A stretch of DNA of 64,000 nt from Corynebacterium doosanense CAU 212 = DSM 45436 (GTDB lineage: Bacteria > Actinomycetota > Actinomycetes > Mycobacteriales > Mycobacteriaceae): NCBI RefSeq assembly GCF_000767055.1, contig NZ_CP006764.1, positions 1,302,001-1,366,000 of the forward strand, read 5' to 3'. Both the position numbers and the translations under genes were made by a program. The notes below the pieces were generated by a model, which was not told the DNA's origin, ran no database searches, and worked only from the letters and a program-made list of their open reading frames with translations. The first letter of the stretch is position 1, and each line of letters opens with the position of its first letter. Of this stretch, positions 47,962 to 60,058 are shown in pieces.

Positions 47962-48492
47962 ATCAGCGCTGAAACTTCTGACGTTCGCATCAATGAACGG
48001 ATCCGTGTCCCGGAGGTCCGTTTGATCGGACCGTCCGGCGAGCAGGTGGGAGTCGTCCGCACGGATGACGCCCGCAAGGTCGCCTACGAGGCAGACCTCG
48101 ACTTGGTTGAGGTCGCACCGACCGCCAAGCCGCCGGTCGCCAAGATCATGGACTTCGGTAAGTACAAGTACGAGCAGGATCAGAAGGCCCGTGAGGCCCG
48201 CAAGAACCAGCAGCAGACTGTGGTCAAGGAACAGAAGTTCCGTCCGAAGATCGACGTTCATGACTACGAGACCAAAAAGAGCAACGTGATCCGCTTCCTG
48301 GAGAAGGGGAACAAGGTCAAGGTGACCATCATGTTCCGCGGTCGTGAGCAGTCACGCCCGGAACTGGGTTACCGCCTCCTTGAGCGTCTGGCCGAAGAGG
48401 TCGCCGAGTACGGCATCGTGGAAAGCCGCCCGAAGCAGGACGGCCGAAACATGACCATGCTGTTCGGGCCGAACCGCAAGGGTAAGAAGTAG
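47962..48492 (+). CDS. infC: Translation initiation factor IF-3 (AUC start)
   Basis: IF-3 (176 residues) keeps ribosomal subunits apart and checks the start codon. The frame has no ATG, GTG or TTG that keeps the conserved N-terminus [20 protein letters not shown]. The only well-placed start is ATC at 47962, five bases after GAGGAG, and an in-frame stop lies at 47950. infC is known to use non-standard starts (AUU in E. coli) as part of its autoregulation. A TTG at 48019 would remove the conserved opening. The C-terminal domain ([20 protein letters not shown]) is intact. Confidence 0.9.
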   Translation: MSAETSDVRINERIRVPEVRLIGPSGEQVGVVRTDDARKVAYEADLDLVEVAPTAKPPVAKIMDFGKYKYEQDQKAREARKNQQQTVVKEQKFRPKIDVHDYETKKSNVIRFLEKGNKVKVTIMFRGREQSRPELGYRLLERLAEEVAEYGIVESRPKQDGRNMTMLFGPNRKGKK

Positions 48493-48535
48493 CACCCCGT
48501 ACGCAAGTCAATTTGAGTAAGGATTTTTGAAGACT

Positions 48536-48730
48536 ATGAAGCAGAAGACGCACAAGGGCACCGCCAAGCGCATCAAGGTCACCGGCTCCGGCAAGCTGCG
48601 CCGCGAGCAGGCCGGCAAGCGCCACCTCATGGAGGCCATGTCCTCCAAGCGCCGCCGCAGCCTCAAGGGCACCGTCGACGTCGCCCCGGCCGACACCAAG
48701 CGCATCAAGCGCCTTCTTGGCAAGGCTTAA
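48536..48730 (+). CDS. rpmI: 50S ribosomal protein L35
   Basis: L35 has 64 residues, beginning MKQKTHKGTAKRIKVTGSGK, the family hallmark, and is strongly basic. The ATG at 48536 fits the AAGGA upstream; a TTG nine bases earlier is less likely and would give 67 residues. It lies 43 bases after infC in the usual infC-rpmI-rplT order. Confidence 0.95.
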   Translation: MKQKTHKGTAKRIKVTGSGKLRREQAGKRHLMEAMSSKRRRSLKGTVDVAPADTKRIKRLLGKA

Positions 48731-48790
48731 TTTCCTAAGCCTGTTTCACCGCCCCACGAACACCCTCTGAATCTGTAAGGAAGTACCACG

Positions 48791-49174
48791 ATGGCACGCG
48801 TCAAACGTTCCGTTAACGCCAAGAAGAAGCGCCGCGCAATCCTCAAGTCCGCCAAGGGCTACCGCGGACAGCGCTCACGCCTCTACCGCAAGGCGAAAGA
48901 GCAGTGGCTGCACTCCATGACCTACGCGTACCGCGACCGCCGCGCACGCAAGTCGGAGTTCCGCAAGCTGTGGATCCAGCGCATCAACGCCGCTGCCCGC
49001 ATGAACGACATCACCTACAACCGCCTCATCCACGGCCTGCGCCTGGCCGAGGTCGAGGTGGACCGCAAGATCCTCGCCGAGCTCGCGGTCAACGACTTCG
49101 CCACCTTCTCCGCACTGTGCGAGGCCGCCAAGGCCGCGCTGCCGGAGGACGTCAACGCGCCCCGCGCCGCGTAA
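48791..49174 (+). CDS. rplT: 50S ribosomal protein L20
   Basis: L20 (127 residues) is an early 23S rRNA assembly protein and, in many bacteria, the repressor of its own operon through the leader. The N-terminus [19 protein letters not shown] is basic and extended, followed by the globular part with [20 protein letters not shown] and RLIHGL. AAGGAAG precedes the ATG. Confidence 0.97.
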   Translation: MARVKRSVNAKKKRRAILKSAKGYRGQRSRLYRKAKEQWLHSMTYAYRDRRARKSEFRKLWIQRINAAARMNDITYNRLIHGLRLAEVEVDRKILAELAVNDFATFSALCEAAKAALPEDVNAPRAA

Positions 49175-49192
49175 GTCTTCTCCCCGCTCCGC

Positions 49193-49242
49193 CACGACAC
49201 CCCAGTTTCCCCGGTTCATCCCGGGGGTGCTGGGGTGTCGTG
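49193..49242 (+). terminator. Long hairpin after rplT
   Basis: CACGACACCCCAG (49193-49205) and CTGGGGTGTCGTG (49230-49242) form a perfect 13-bp stem 18 bases after the rplT stop. An inner GC-rich pairing (CCCCGG with CCGGGGG) may extend it. There is no T run, so it may act with Rho or as an RNA-stabilising end. Confidence 0.65.
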
Positions 49243-49416
49243 CTGTGTCCACCAGGGAAAAAGGAAGGCTTATCGACGCTCCTTTCAGCCCCTCCCCAGA
49301 TTTTCACCATTCGTTCGCCCGCGGTTAAACAGGACGCGCACGGGAATTCATATGACTTTCCTAATATGACCGGTGGTCTCAGCCGAGGCCGTCGTCCTCT
49401 CACCTCAGGAGTCCCC

Positions 49417-51033
49417 GTGGCTGTCTCGTCCTCCCGTTCTTCCTCCCGCCGCATCATCGCCACCGTCGCCACCGCCGCGACCGTGTGCCTCGCGGCCACC
49501 GCCTGTAACGCCAACGGGGAGGGCTCCTCCACCTCCAGCGCCACCAGCACGGTCACCTCCGCCGCGGACGGCTCCTCGAGCGCCACCGCAGCATCCGGCA
49601 ACCAGGGTTCCCCCGTCTCCCGCGACGCCGCCGGCAACCTCTCCGAGCACGGCGGCGCGCGTCGTCTCGACGGAGACCAGAAGGACTCCCTGCAGGCGGC
49701 CATCGAGGCCACCGGTGCCAAGAACGTCATCCTGCTCATCGGCGACGGCATGGGCGACTCCGAGATCACCCTGGCCCGCAACTACGCGGAGGGTGCCGGC
49801 GGCGCCTTCGACGGCATCGACTCCCTCCCGGTCACCGGTCAGTACACGCACTACGCCCTGGACAAGGAGGGCAAGCCGGACTACGTCACGGACTCCGCCG
49901 CCTCCGGCACCGCCTGGGCCACCGGCACCAAGACCTACAACAACGCCGTCTCGGTCGACATCCACGGCGCACCGCAGGCCACCCTGCTGCAGATCGCCAA
50001 GGCCAACGGAAAGGCGACCGGCAACGTCTCCACCTCCGAGATCCAGGACGCCACCCCGGCAGTCCAGGCCTCCCACGTCACCCTGCGCAAGTGCTACGGC
50101 CCGGAGGAGACCACCAAGAGTTGCCCGGATAACGCCCTGGAGAACGGTGGCGAGGGCTCCATCTCCGAGCAGATCCTCACCACCCGCGCCGACGTCACCC
50201 TCGGTGGCGGCATGGAGACCTTCGGCGAGAAGGCCACGGCCGGCGACTACGAGGGCAAGACCCTGCTGGACCAGGCCAAGGAGCGCGGCTACCAGGTGCC
50301 CACCACCTCCGAGGAGCTTGAGGCCATCACCGAGGCCAACGAGGACGCCCCTGTGCTCGGCCTGTTCTCCGAGGGCAACATGCCCGTGCGCTGGGACGGC
50401 CCGAAGGCCTCGAAACAGGGTTACCTCGCCGAGCCCATCACCTGCGCCGACAACCCCAAGCGCACCGCCGAGGTCCCCGTCCTGGCCGACATGACCACCA
50501 AGGCCATCGACCTGCTCAAGGGCGACGAGGACGGCTTCTTCCTCCAGGTCGAGGGCGCGTCGATCGACAAGCAGAACCACTCCGCCAACCCGTGCGGCCA
50601 GATCGGCGAGACCGTCGATCTCGACGAGGCCGTCCAGGCAGCCCTGGAGTTCGCTGAGAAGGACGGCGAGACCCTCGTTGTCGTCACCGCCGACCACGCA
50701 CACACCTCGCAGATTCTCGGCGGGGTTGACGAGGAGGACCTGGCCAAGATCGCCGAGGAGAAGGAGCTCCCCGTCGAGCAGGTCCGCGACATCGTCTACC
50801 CGGGTCTGTCCGCCCGCCTGAACACCACTGACGGAGCGGTCATGACCGTCGGCTACGCCACCTCCGAGGATCCCGAGGTCGAGAGCGAGGGCCACACCGG
50901 TTCCCAGCTGCGCATCGCCGCCTACGGCCCGTCCGCGGCCAACGTCGCCGGCCTGAGCGACCAGACCGACCTCTTCTTCACCGTGGTCGAGGCGCTCGGA
51001 CTGGACACCTCCCGCTACGAGGTGGCCAAGTAA
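49417..51033 (+). CDS. phoA: Alkaline phosphatase, exported lipoprotein-like
   Basis: The 538-residue precursor has a signal with twin Arg ([23 protein letters not shown]), which ends in a lipobox-like ATAC (Cys at about residue 30), then a Ser/Thr-rich linker. The enzyme domain has metal site [12 protein letters not shown], the catalytic Ser in [29 protein letters not shown] and [10 protein letters not shown]. It releases phosphate from phosphomonoesters outside the cell. The start is GTG at 49417, five bases after AGGAG; an ATG at 49366 is possible but has poor support. Phosphate-starvation control is likely but no clear box was identified. Confidence 0.9.
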   Translation: MAVSSSRSSSRRIIATVATAATVCLAATACNANGEGSSTSSATSTVTSAADGSSSATAASGNQGSPVSRDAAGNLSEHGGARRLDGDQKDSLQAAIEATGAKNVILLIGDGMGDSEITLARNYAEGAGGAFDGIDSLPVTGQYTHYALDKEGKPDYVTDSAASGTAWATGTKTYNNAVSVDIHGAPQATLLQIAKANGKATGNVSTSEIQDATPAVQASHVTLRKCYGPEETTKSCPDNALENGGEGSISEQILTTRADVTLGGGMETFGEKATAGDYEGKTLLDQAKERGYQVPTTSEELEAITEANEDAPVLGLFSEGNMPVRWDGPKASKQGYLAEPITCADNPKRTAEVPVLADMTTKAIDLLKGDEDGFFLQVEGASIDKQNHSANPCGQIGETVDLDEAVQAALEFAEKDGETLVVVTADHAHTSQILGGVDEEDLAKIAEEKELPVEQVRDIVYPGLSARLNTTDGAVMTVGYATSEDPEVESEGHTGSQLRIAAYGPSAANVAGLSDQTDLFFTVVEALGLDTSRYEVAK

Positions 51034-51077
51034 CCCACGCGGTTATTGCCTTGAACTGATCGCCACCGTTCACCGGA

Positions 51078-51105
51078 CGCCCTGCCTGAAACCTCAGGCA
51101 GGGCG
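51078..51105 (+). terminator. Hairpin after the alkaline phosphatase gene
   Basis: CGCCCTGCCTGA and TCAGGCAGGGCG form a perfect 12-bp stem with an AACC loop, 45 bases after the stop. There is no T run. Confidence 0.7.
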
Positions 51106-51197
51106 GCGTGAATTTCTGCGTGGCGCCCTCGCCCGGGCGGTAGACTTTCGGTCATTGGTGCTCGTTGATTGAACTGACACGACAGAGGCGACCAGGC

Positions 51198-51635
51198 GTG
51201 AGCAACCCCGACGACCACACGAAAATCCAGCCCAGCTACCACGGGCTAGAGCCTTATCCGAGCCCCGGGAGGGCAGTTGAAACCGGCCGTGATCAGGGGG
51301 AAATGTCTCCGGGTCCGTCACTGGACCCGGCCGACGGGGCCGACGGGGCCGGCGGAAAGCGCAAGTCGAAGCCCATCGCGCTCCTGCTGTGCCTGTTCGG
51401 CGGCTGGGCCGGGCTCCACCATATCTACGTGGGCAACAATGTCATCGGCTTCACCATGCTGGCCATCTCCGCCTTCCTCATCGGCACGCTTTTCCTGTTT
51501 TTCTTTGTCGTCGGCTTCTTCGGGTTCCTCGCCCTCGCCCACTGGCTCGTCATCGACATGATTCTCATCGCCACCGGTGCCTGGTACTTCCGCTATGACG
51601 AGAAGGGGCGTGAACTGACCTGGGCCGTGAACTAG
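51198..51635 (+). CDS. TM2 domain-containing membrane protein
   Basis: The 145-residue protein has a polar N-terminal half and a TM2 domain at about residues 60-135, with KPIALLLCLFGGWAGLHHIY and then two membrane helices around FTMLAISAFLIGTLFLFFFV and FLALAHWLVIDMILIATGAW. TM2 proteins have a G-x-H-R/H-Y motif like GLHHIYVG here; function is unknown. The GTG at 51198 follows an AGAGG stretch; a TTG 33 bases earlier is possible. Confidence 0.8.
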   Translation: MSNPDDHTKIQPSYHGLEPYPSPGRAVETGRDQGEMSPGPSLDPADGADGAGGKRKSKPIALLLCLFGGWAGLHHIYVGNNVIGFTMLAISAFLIGTLFLFFFVVGFFGFLALAHWLVIDMILIATGAWYFRYDEKGRELTWAVN

Positions 51636-51657
51636 GTGGCAGGTAGCCTTGGCAGTC

Positions 51658-53588
<1,931 letters not shown>

Positions 53589-53625
53589 GGCCGCTCGGTC
53601 AGACTCAAGGAGAACTTTCACCACC

Positions 53626-56142
53626 ATGCTCATTTCACAGAACTGGCTGACCGGCCTGCTGCGCTCCATGGATCCGGCACAGGAGAACTGGTCCGTGTCC
53701 ACGGAGGACCTGGACACCGGATTCGTCCGCGTCGGCTTCGAGACCGAGGGCTACGAGCCCATCGAGAAGACCGAGGGCGCGCTCGTCCTCGGCCGGGTCG
53801 ACCACATCGAGGAACTCACGGAGTTCAAGAAGCCGATCCGCTACTGCCAGGTCGACGTGGGCCAGGCTAACGGCACGGGGGAGAAGCAGGGCATCATCTG
53901 CGGCGCCCGCAACTTCGCCGAGGGGGACCTGGTGGTCATCGCGCTGCCCGGCACCGTGCTGCCGGGTGGATTCGCCATCGCCGCGCGGGAGACCTACGGC
54001 CACATCTCCAACGGCATGATCTGCTCCGCTGCGGAGCTCGGACTGGCGGACAAGCAGAGCTCCGGCATCATCACGCTCAGCGAGGACTACGGCCAGCCCG
54101 GCGACGACGCCAAGTCGCTGCTGCAGCTGGAGGACACGGTCTTCGACGTCAACATCACCCCGGACCGCGGCTACGCACTCTCCGCACGTGGTCTCTCCCG
54201 CGAGCTGGCCAGCGGCTTCGGCCTGACCTTCCGCGACCCGGCCACCGAAGCCGATGTCACCGGCATCGACCTGGGAGCCGTCCCCGAGCCCGGCGGCGAG
54301 ACCCTCGGCGTGGACATCCACGAGGACACCCGCGCCATCCGCTTCGGCCTGCGCGCCGTGTCCGGGATCGACCCGAAGGCGGAGTCGCCGTTCTGGCTCC
54401 AGCGCGAGCTCATGTTGCTCGGATCCCGGCCGGTCAACGCCGCCACCGACGTGACCAACTACGTCATGTTTCTGCTCGGCACCCCGATGCACGCCTTCGA
54501 CGCGGACAAGATCGCCGGCGGCCTCACCGTCCGCACCGCGCAGGAGGGCGAGAAGTTCGAGACCCTTGACCATGTCACGCGCGAGCTGTCCGCGGAGGAC
54601 GTGGTCATCGCCGACGAGAGCGGCATCCAGTCCCTCGCCGGTGTCATGGGTGGCACCACCTCCGAGATCTCCGCCGAGACCACCACCGTCTACTTCGAGT
54701 CCGCGATCTGGGACCCGCGGAAGGTGGCGCGGACGTCGAGGCGCCACAAGCTCAGCTCCGAGGCCTCCCGCCGGTTCGAGCGCGGCGTGGACCCGGCCAT
54801 CGTCGAGGCCGCCCTGGACTACGCCTGCGCCCTGCTCGTGGAGATCGCCGGCGGACAGGTCGAGGCCACCCGCACACTCCACGGACAGGTGCCGCTCGCC
54901 GATCCCATTGACCTGCGCCCGGAGCACCCGGGTGAGCTCATCGGGGTGGACTACTCCCGCGAGACCGTCATCCGCCGCCTCACCGAGGTCGGCTGCCGCG
55001 TGGCGGAGCAGGGCGAGGTTCTCGCCGTCGTCCCCCCGACCTGGCGCACCGACATGTCCCAGTCCGTGGACCTCATCGAGGAGATCGTGCGCCTCGAGGG
55101 CCTCGACGCCGTCCCGTCGATCCTCCCGACCCCGGTCGGCGGCCGCGGCCTGAGCCCCGCACAGCGCCGCCGCCGTGCCATCGGGCACGCCCTGGCCTAC
55201 CAGGGGTACGCGGAGATCCTCCCCAGCCCGTTCATCGCCAACACCACCTTCGATTCCTGGGGACTTTCGCGTGACGACGACCGCCGCAAGGTGGTCAGCG
55301 TGCAGAACCCGCTCGACACCGACTACGCGATCCTGGGCACCTCGCTGCTGCCCAGCATGCTCGAGGCCGTCTCGCGCAACGTCGCGCGAGGCCGGCGCGA
55401 CCTGTCCCTCTTCGGCGTCCAGCAGGTTTCGTTTCAGCGCGGCGCCTCCACGCCGATGCCGGACGTCACCGTTCGCCCCGACGCCGCCACCCTCGCCGAG
55501 GTGATCGACTCCCTGCCCTACCAGCCGCTGCACGTGGCCACCGTGGGCTCCGGAGAGATCGACCATTCCGGCCCGTGGGGAGAGGGACGCTCCTACTCCT
55601 ACGCCGACGCCATCGAGTCCGCCCACGTGGTGGCCCGCGCGGCGGGCGTGCAGCTGGAGATCAGCCGCGCCGACATGCTGCCGTGGCACCCCGGCCGCTG
55701 CGCCGAGTTCTCTGTCGACGGCGTCGTGGTCGGTTACGCCGGCGAGCTGCACCCGCAGGTGCTCGAGGCCCTCGAGCTGCCGGCCCGGACGTGCGCGATG
55801 GAAATCAACGTCGACAAGCTTCCCCTGACCGAGAAGCTTCCCGCACCGGTGCTGTCGGCGTTCCCCGCGCTGCATCAGGACATCGCCCTGGTGGTCGACG
55901 AGGAGGTTCCGGCGGAGGAGGTGCGCCGGACCGTGCAGGAGGGCGCGGGCGAGCTGGTCGAGTCCGTGCAGCTGTTCGATGTCTTCCGTGGTGAGCAGCT
56001 GGGAGTGGGCAAGAAGTCCCTGGCCCTGAAGCTGCTGTTCCGTGCGGTGGACCGCACGCTGACGGACGAGGAGGCCAGCGCGCGGCGCCTGGCTGCGGCC
56101 GAATTGGCCGCCTCGCGCCTGGGTGCAGAAATGCGCGCCTGA
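53626..56142 (+). CDS. pheT: Phenylalanyl-tRNA synthetase beta subunit
   Basis: PheT (838 residues) carries tRNA binding and editing. Domains in order are an EMAP-like tRNA-binding domain (about 40-155, IICGARNFAEGDLVVIALPG), B3/4 editing domain (about 210-380), B5 domain (about 400-475), catalytic-like core (about 490-720) and a C-terminal anticodon-binding FDX-ACB fold (about 745-838, FPALHQDIALVVDEEVPAEE). The ATG has AAGGAG upstream. Confidence 0.97.
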   Translation: MLISQNWLTGLLRSMDPAQENWSVSTEDLDTGFVRVGFETEGYEPIEKTEGALVLGRVDHIEELTEFKKPIRYCQVDVGQANGTGEKQGIICGARNFAEGDLVVIALPGTVLPGGFAIAARETYGHISNGMICSAAELGLADKQSSGIITLSEDYGQPGDDAKSLLQLEDTVFDVNITPDRGYALSARGLSRELASGFGLTFRDPATEADVTGIDLGAVPEPGGETLGVDIHEDTRAIRFGLRAVSGIDPKAESPFWLQRELMLLGSRPVNAATDVTNYVMFLLGTPMHAFDADKIAGGLTVRTAQEGEKFETLDHVTRELSAEDVVIADESGIQSLAGVMGGTTSEISAETTTVYFESAIWDPRKVARTSRRHKLSSEASRRFERGVDPAIVEAALDYACALLVEIAGGQVEATRTLHGQVPLADPIDLRPEHPGELIGVDYSRETVIRRLTEVGCRVAEQGEVLAVVPPTWRTDMSQSVDLIEEIVRLEGLDAVPSILPTPVGGRGLSPAQRRRRAIGHALAYQGYAEILPSPFIANTTFDSWGLSRDDDRRKVVSVQNPLDTDYAILGTSLLPSMLEAVSRNVARGRRDLSLFGVQQVSFQRGASTPMPDVTVRPDAATLAEVIDSLPYQPLHVATVGSGEIDHSGPWGEGRSYSYADAIESAHVVARAAGVQLEISRADMLPWHPGRCAEFSVDGVVVGYAGELHPQVLEALELPARTCAMEINVDKLPLTEKLPAPVLSAFPALHQDIALVVDEEVPAEEVRRTVQEGAGELVESVQLFDVFRGEQLGVGKKSLALKLLFRAVDRTLTDEEASARRLAAAELAASRLGAEMRA

Positions 56143-56294
56143 CGGGTGGTACTGACCGGGCGGGGGTAAGGCCCACCACCTGTTGCGAGGTGGGGTGGAC
56201 TGGCGTTCAATTCTCCTGAAACCTGTGCATCGGAACGGTCGATTCTCAGTTTTCAGGCCCCCGTTTTTCCACCCCTCCAGAAAGCTGACCGACA

Positions 56295-57581
56295 GTGTCG
56301 ACAATCCTCATTGTGCTCGCGCTTGTGGTGTTCACAGCCCTCGCGTTCGATTTCACCAACGGTTTCCATGACACAGCCAACGCCATGGCCACCTCGGTGG
56401 CCACCGGCGCGCTGAAACCCTTCACCGCCGTCCTCATCGCGGCCGTGCTCAACCTGGTCGGCGCGTTCCTCTCCGTGAACGTCGCGGCCACGGTGGCCAA
56501 GGGAATCGTCAATCTCGAGAACATGGACATGACCCCGGACGCCTCCGGGGTCCCCGCGCAGGGCATCCCGCTCCTGATGGTCGTGTTCTCGGGTCTGATC
56601 GGTGCCATTCTGTGGAACCTGTTCACCTGGCTGCTCGGCCTCCCCTCGAGCTCCTCCCACGCGCTGTTCGGCGGGCTGATCGGCTCCGCGTTCGGCGCCA
56701 TGGGTACGCAGGGCGTCGCCTGGACCTCGATCCTCGGCCACATCATCATCCCCGCGTTCGTCGCCCCGTTCGTCGCGGGCCTCATCTCCGCGTTCGGCAC
56801 GGCCATGATCTACTGGCTCACCAACACGATCCCCAACAAGCTGAAGAACGACCACTTCCGCCACGGCCAGGTCGTCACGGCCTGCCTGGTGTCCCTTGCA
56901 CACGGTTCGAGCGACGCGCAGAAGACTATGGGCGTGATCTTCCTCGCCATGGTCGCGGCCGGCGAGATCAACTCGACCGACCGCATCCCGCTGTGGATCA
57001 TCGCCTCCTGTGCCTTCGCGATCGCCCTGGGCACCGTCTCGGGCGGCTGGCGCATCATGCGCACGCTGGGCAAGGGTCTCGTGGAGATCGAGTCGCCCCA
57101 GGGTATGGCGGCCGAGTCCGCCTCGGCTGCGATCATCCTCACCTCGGCCGCCGGCGGCATGGCGCTGTCCACCACCCACGTCGCCACCGGCTCGATCCTG
57201 GGCACCGGCCTCGGCCGTCGCGGCGCAAAGGTGCGCTGGGGCGTGGCGATGCGCATGGCGTCCGCGTGGATCATCACGCTGCCCTGCGCCGCCATGGTCG
57301 GCTTCGCCACCTGGTGGATCGCCGTCGGTGTCGGCCAGCTCGGCGGGCCGCTGCTCGGCGCTGTGGTCAACTTCGCCATCCTCGCGGTTATGTCCGGCTG
57401 GATCTTCTTCCGCTCCCAGCGCAACAAGATCGACCCCTCCAACGTCAACGCCGACTGGAACGAGGATTCCGAGAACACGGATTCCTCCATCGCCGCGGTC
57501 GACAAACCCGAACCCGCCACTGCCGGTGCCGCCGGTTCCGGCGCGCCCACCGCGTCCACCGCGTCCGGCGCAGCCAACTAG
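56295..57581 (+). CDS. pit: Low-affinity inorganic phosphate transporter (Pit family)
   Basis: The 428-residue membrane protein has the two conserved PiT repeats: DFTNGFHDTANAMATSVATG near the N-terminus, and the second half with SLAHGSSDAQKTMGVI. LPSSSSHALFGGLIGSAFGA is also typical. About ten helices are predicted, with an acidic, Pro/Ala-rich C-terminal tail. It couples phosphate-metal uptake to protons. GTG start at 56295. A small membrane-protein gene follows after 27 bases. Confidence 0.93.
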   Translation: MSTILIVLALVVFTALAFDFTNGFHDTANAMATSVATGALKPFTAVLIAAVLNLVGAFLSVNVAATVAKGIVNLENMDMTPDASGVPAQGIPLLMVVFSGLIGAILWNLFTWLLGLPSSSSHALFGGLIGSAFGAMGTQGVAWTSILGHIIIPAFVAPFVAGLISAFGTAMIYWLTNTIPNKLKNDHFRHGQVVTACLVSLAHGSSDAQKTMGVIFLAMVAAGEINSTDRIPLWIIASCAFAIALGTVSGGWRIMRTLGKGLVEIESPQGMAAESASAAIILTSAAGGMALSTTHVATGSILGTGLGRRGAKVRWGVAMRMASAWIITLPCAAMVGFATWWIAVGVGQLGGPLLGAVVNFAILAVMSGWIFFRSQRNKIDPSNVNADWNEDSENTDSSIAAVDKPEPATAGAAGSGAPTASTASGAAN

Positions 57582-57608
57582 CCGCCGCTGAGAACAGGAG
57601 AGAGAAAA

Positions 57609-57899
57609 ATGACTTTCATTGAGATGCTGACCGCAATTCTGCGGGTCACCGCGCTGGGACTGGTCTTCGGTGCCGGCATTCCGGTGCTCTTCGCCCTGGG
57701 AATGCGCTGCATGACGGGCGACCCGATCCGCGACGCCGACGGTGTCGTCGTCGGTGACACCGATGCCTCGCCGCAGATGAAGGCGCTCGGCTGGTCGGTG
57801 TACGCCGTCCTCGCCGCGCTCATCGTGGTGGCCATCTGCTGGGTTGCCCGCGACGCGATCGGCCACTACTTCGGTCTGGAGCCCTTCGGAGCGCTGTAA
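57609..57899 (+). CDS. Small membrane protein following pit
   Basis: The 96-residue protein has two predicted helices (about residues 10-32, VTALGLVFGAGIPVLFALGM, and 62-82, WSVYAVLAALIVVAICWVA) around a short polar loop. I do not recognise the family. AGGAGAGA precedes the ATG. Close spacing to pit suggests cotranscription and perhaps a role in phosphate uptake, which is inference. Confidence 0.7.
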   Translation: MTFIEMLTAILRVTALGLVFGAGIPVLFALGMRCMTGDPIRDADGVVVGDTDASPQMKALGWSVYAVLAALIVVAICWVARDAIGHYFGLEPFGAL

Positions 57900-58022
57900 T
57901 TTCCGCCGAGGTGAACACGAGGTTAACTAAAGGTTGCTAACTAGTGAGCGTTGCGCTACACTGGCTGGAGTACCGGGGAAAACACCCCCGCGGGCAACAG
58001 TCAAGAAAGGACGTGAACGCTC

Positions 58023-58289
58023 ATGAACAACCTGATGAACCTCATTGGAGCGGCGTTCTCCGCCGCCCGCCCCGAAGCCGAGCAGGAATCCGGCTCCATC
58101 CTCGATGTTCTCGACACCACCTCGACTCCGGCCCTGGTGGCCGAGCACCTGGTGCGCACGGACTCCGTGCCGGCCACCCGCTCGGAGACGGTCGATGCGT
58201 TTGTCGCCGTCACCGGGCACGCGCCCGACCTGGAGGACTTCGCGGACACCACCGCGCTGCTGGGCAGCTTCGGCTGGTTCCGTAGCTAA
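58023..58289 (+). CDS. Hypothetical small protein, 88 residues
   Basis: I do not recognise this family. The protein is acidic and probably helical, ending in the motif-like LLGSFGWFRS. AAAGGA precedes the ATG. It is followed by a strong terminator 14 bases after the stop, so it is expressed as a defined unit, which supports a real gene. Confidence 0.7.
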   Translation: MNNLMNLIGAAFSAARPEAEQESGSILDVLDTTSTPALVAEHLVRTDSVPATRSETVDAFVAVTGHAPDLEDFADTTALLGSFGWFRS

Positions 58290-58303
58290 CAGGAGAAAAA
58301 TTC

Positions 58304-58337
58304 GCCGCCATCCCTGTGGAGGGGTGGCGGCTTTTTT
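58304..58337 (+). terminator. Rho-independent terminator after the 88-residue gene
   Basis: GCCGCCATCCCT pairs with AGGGGTGGCGGC around a GTGG loop (12 bp with one wobble), followed by six T. Confidence 0.88.
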
Positions 58338-58477
58338 CTGCGCTCCGCGCCGACCGGCTCCGGATGTGGGACCGGGCATCCCGGGTTAGGATGTGAGCAG
58401 GATCACCGTCCGAGATCCGGTGGCCCCGCAGCACCCAGTCGTCGTCCCCGCCCGGCCCTGTCCGAAAGGTGTTTCCC

Positions 58478-58942
58478 ATGTTCCGCTCCTCCCTGAAGAA
58501 GACCTTCGCGGCGGTATTCGCCGGCGCGCTCGTCTGTTCCGCTGCAGCCGCCCCGGCCGCCGCTCAGCCCGCCTCTTTCGCCTTCACCAACCAGCAGGGC
58601 GACGTCGGCTGTGAGCTGCTGACGGTGGAAGGTGTCCCGTTTGTCCTGTGCCGCAGCGAACGCGCCCGCGCCCAGATGCCCGACTGCGTTGATCCCTCCC
58701 ATCAGATTCCCGCCGCAACGAGGTCAGGTTCAGGTGCCGTTCACACGGTGTGCTGGAACCAGGGTTATACGGCCACTCCCGCGAGGCTTGCCCCGGACGG
58801 GACCGGCTCCGGACATGGCTACACCGTGGTTGCCGACCCGCTGGGCAACCTGCATGTCTTCGATTCCTCGTGGCGCTACGTCATGTTCGCCGGAGGAACG
58901 GTGGGTGCGACCCCGGTGGGACCGTCCAGCCTGTCCAGTTAA
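58478..58942 (+). CDS. Secreted hypothetical protein, 154 residues
   Basis: The precursor has a classical signal peptide (KKTFAAVFAGALVCSAAAAP, cleavage likely after AAA or AQ near residue 30). The mature part of about 125 residues contains four cysteines and resembles no family I can name; it may form two disulfides. The ATG at 58478 is well spaced from GAAAGG; a GTG nine bases earlier is closer and less likely. It ends 50 bases before argC. Confidence 0.72.
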   Translation: MFRSSLKKTFAAVFAGALVCSAAAAPAAAQPASFAFTNQQGDVGCELLTVEGVPFVLCRSERARAQMPDCVDPSHQIPAATRSGSGAVHTVCWNQGYTATPARLAPDGTGSGHGYTVVADPLGNLHVFDSSWRYVMFAGGTVGATPVGPSSLSS

Positions 58943-58945
58943 TAC

Positions 58946-60036
<1,091 letters not shown>

Positions 60037-60058
60037 TCAGAGAAGGAACCCAGTACCC

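Noticed and set aside
53635..56304. 889-codon minus-strand frame opposite pheT
   Set aside because: It is fully antisense to pheT, has no family motif and shadow-like composition.
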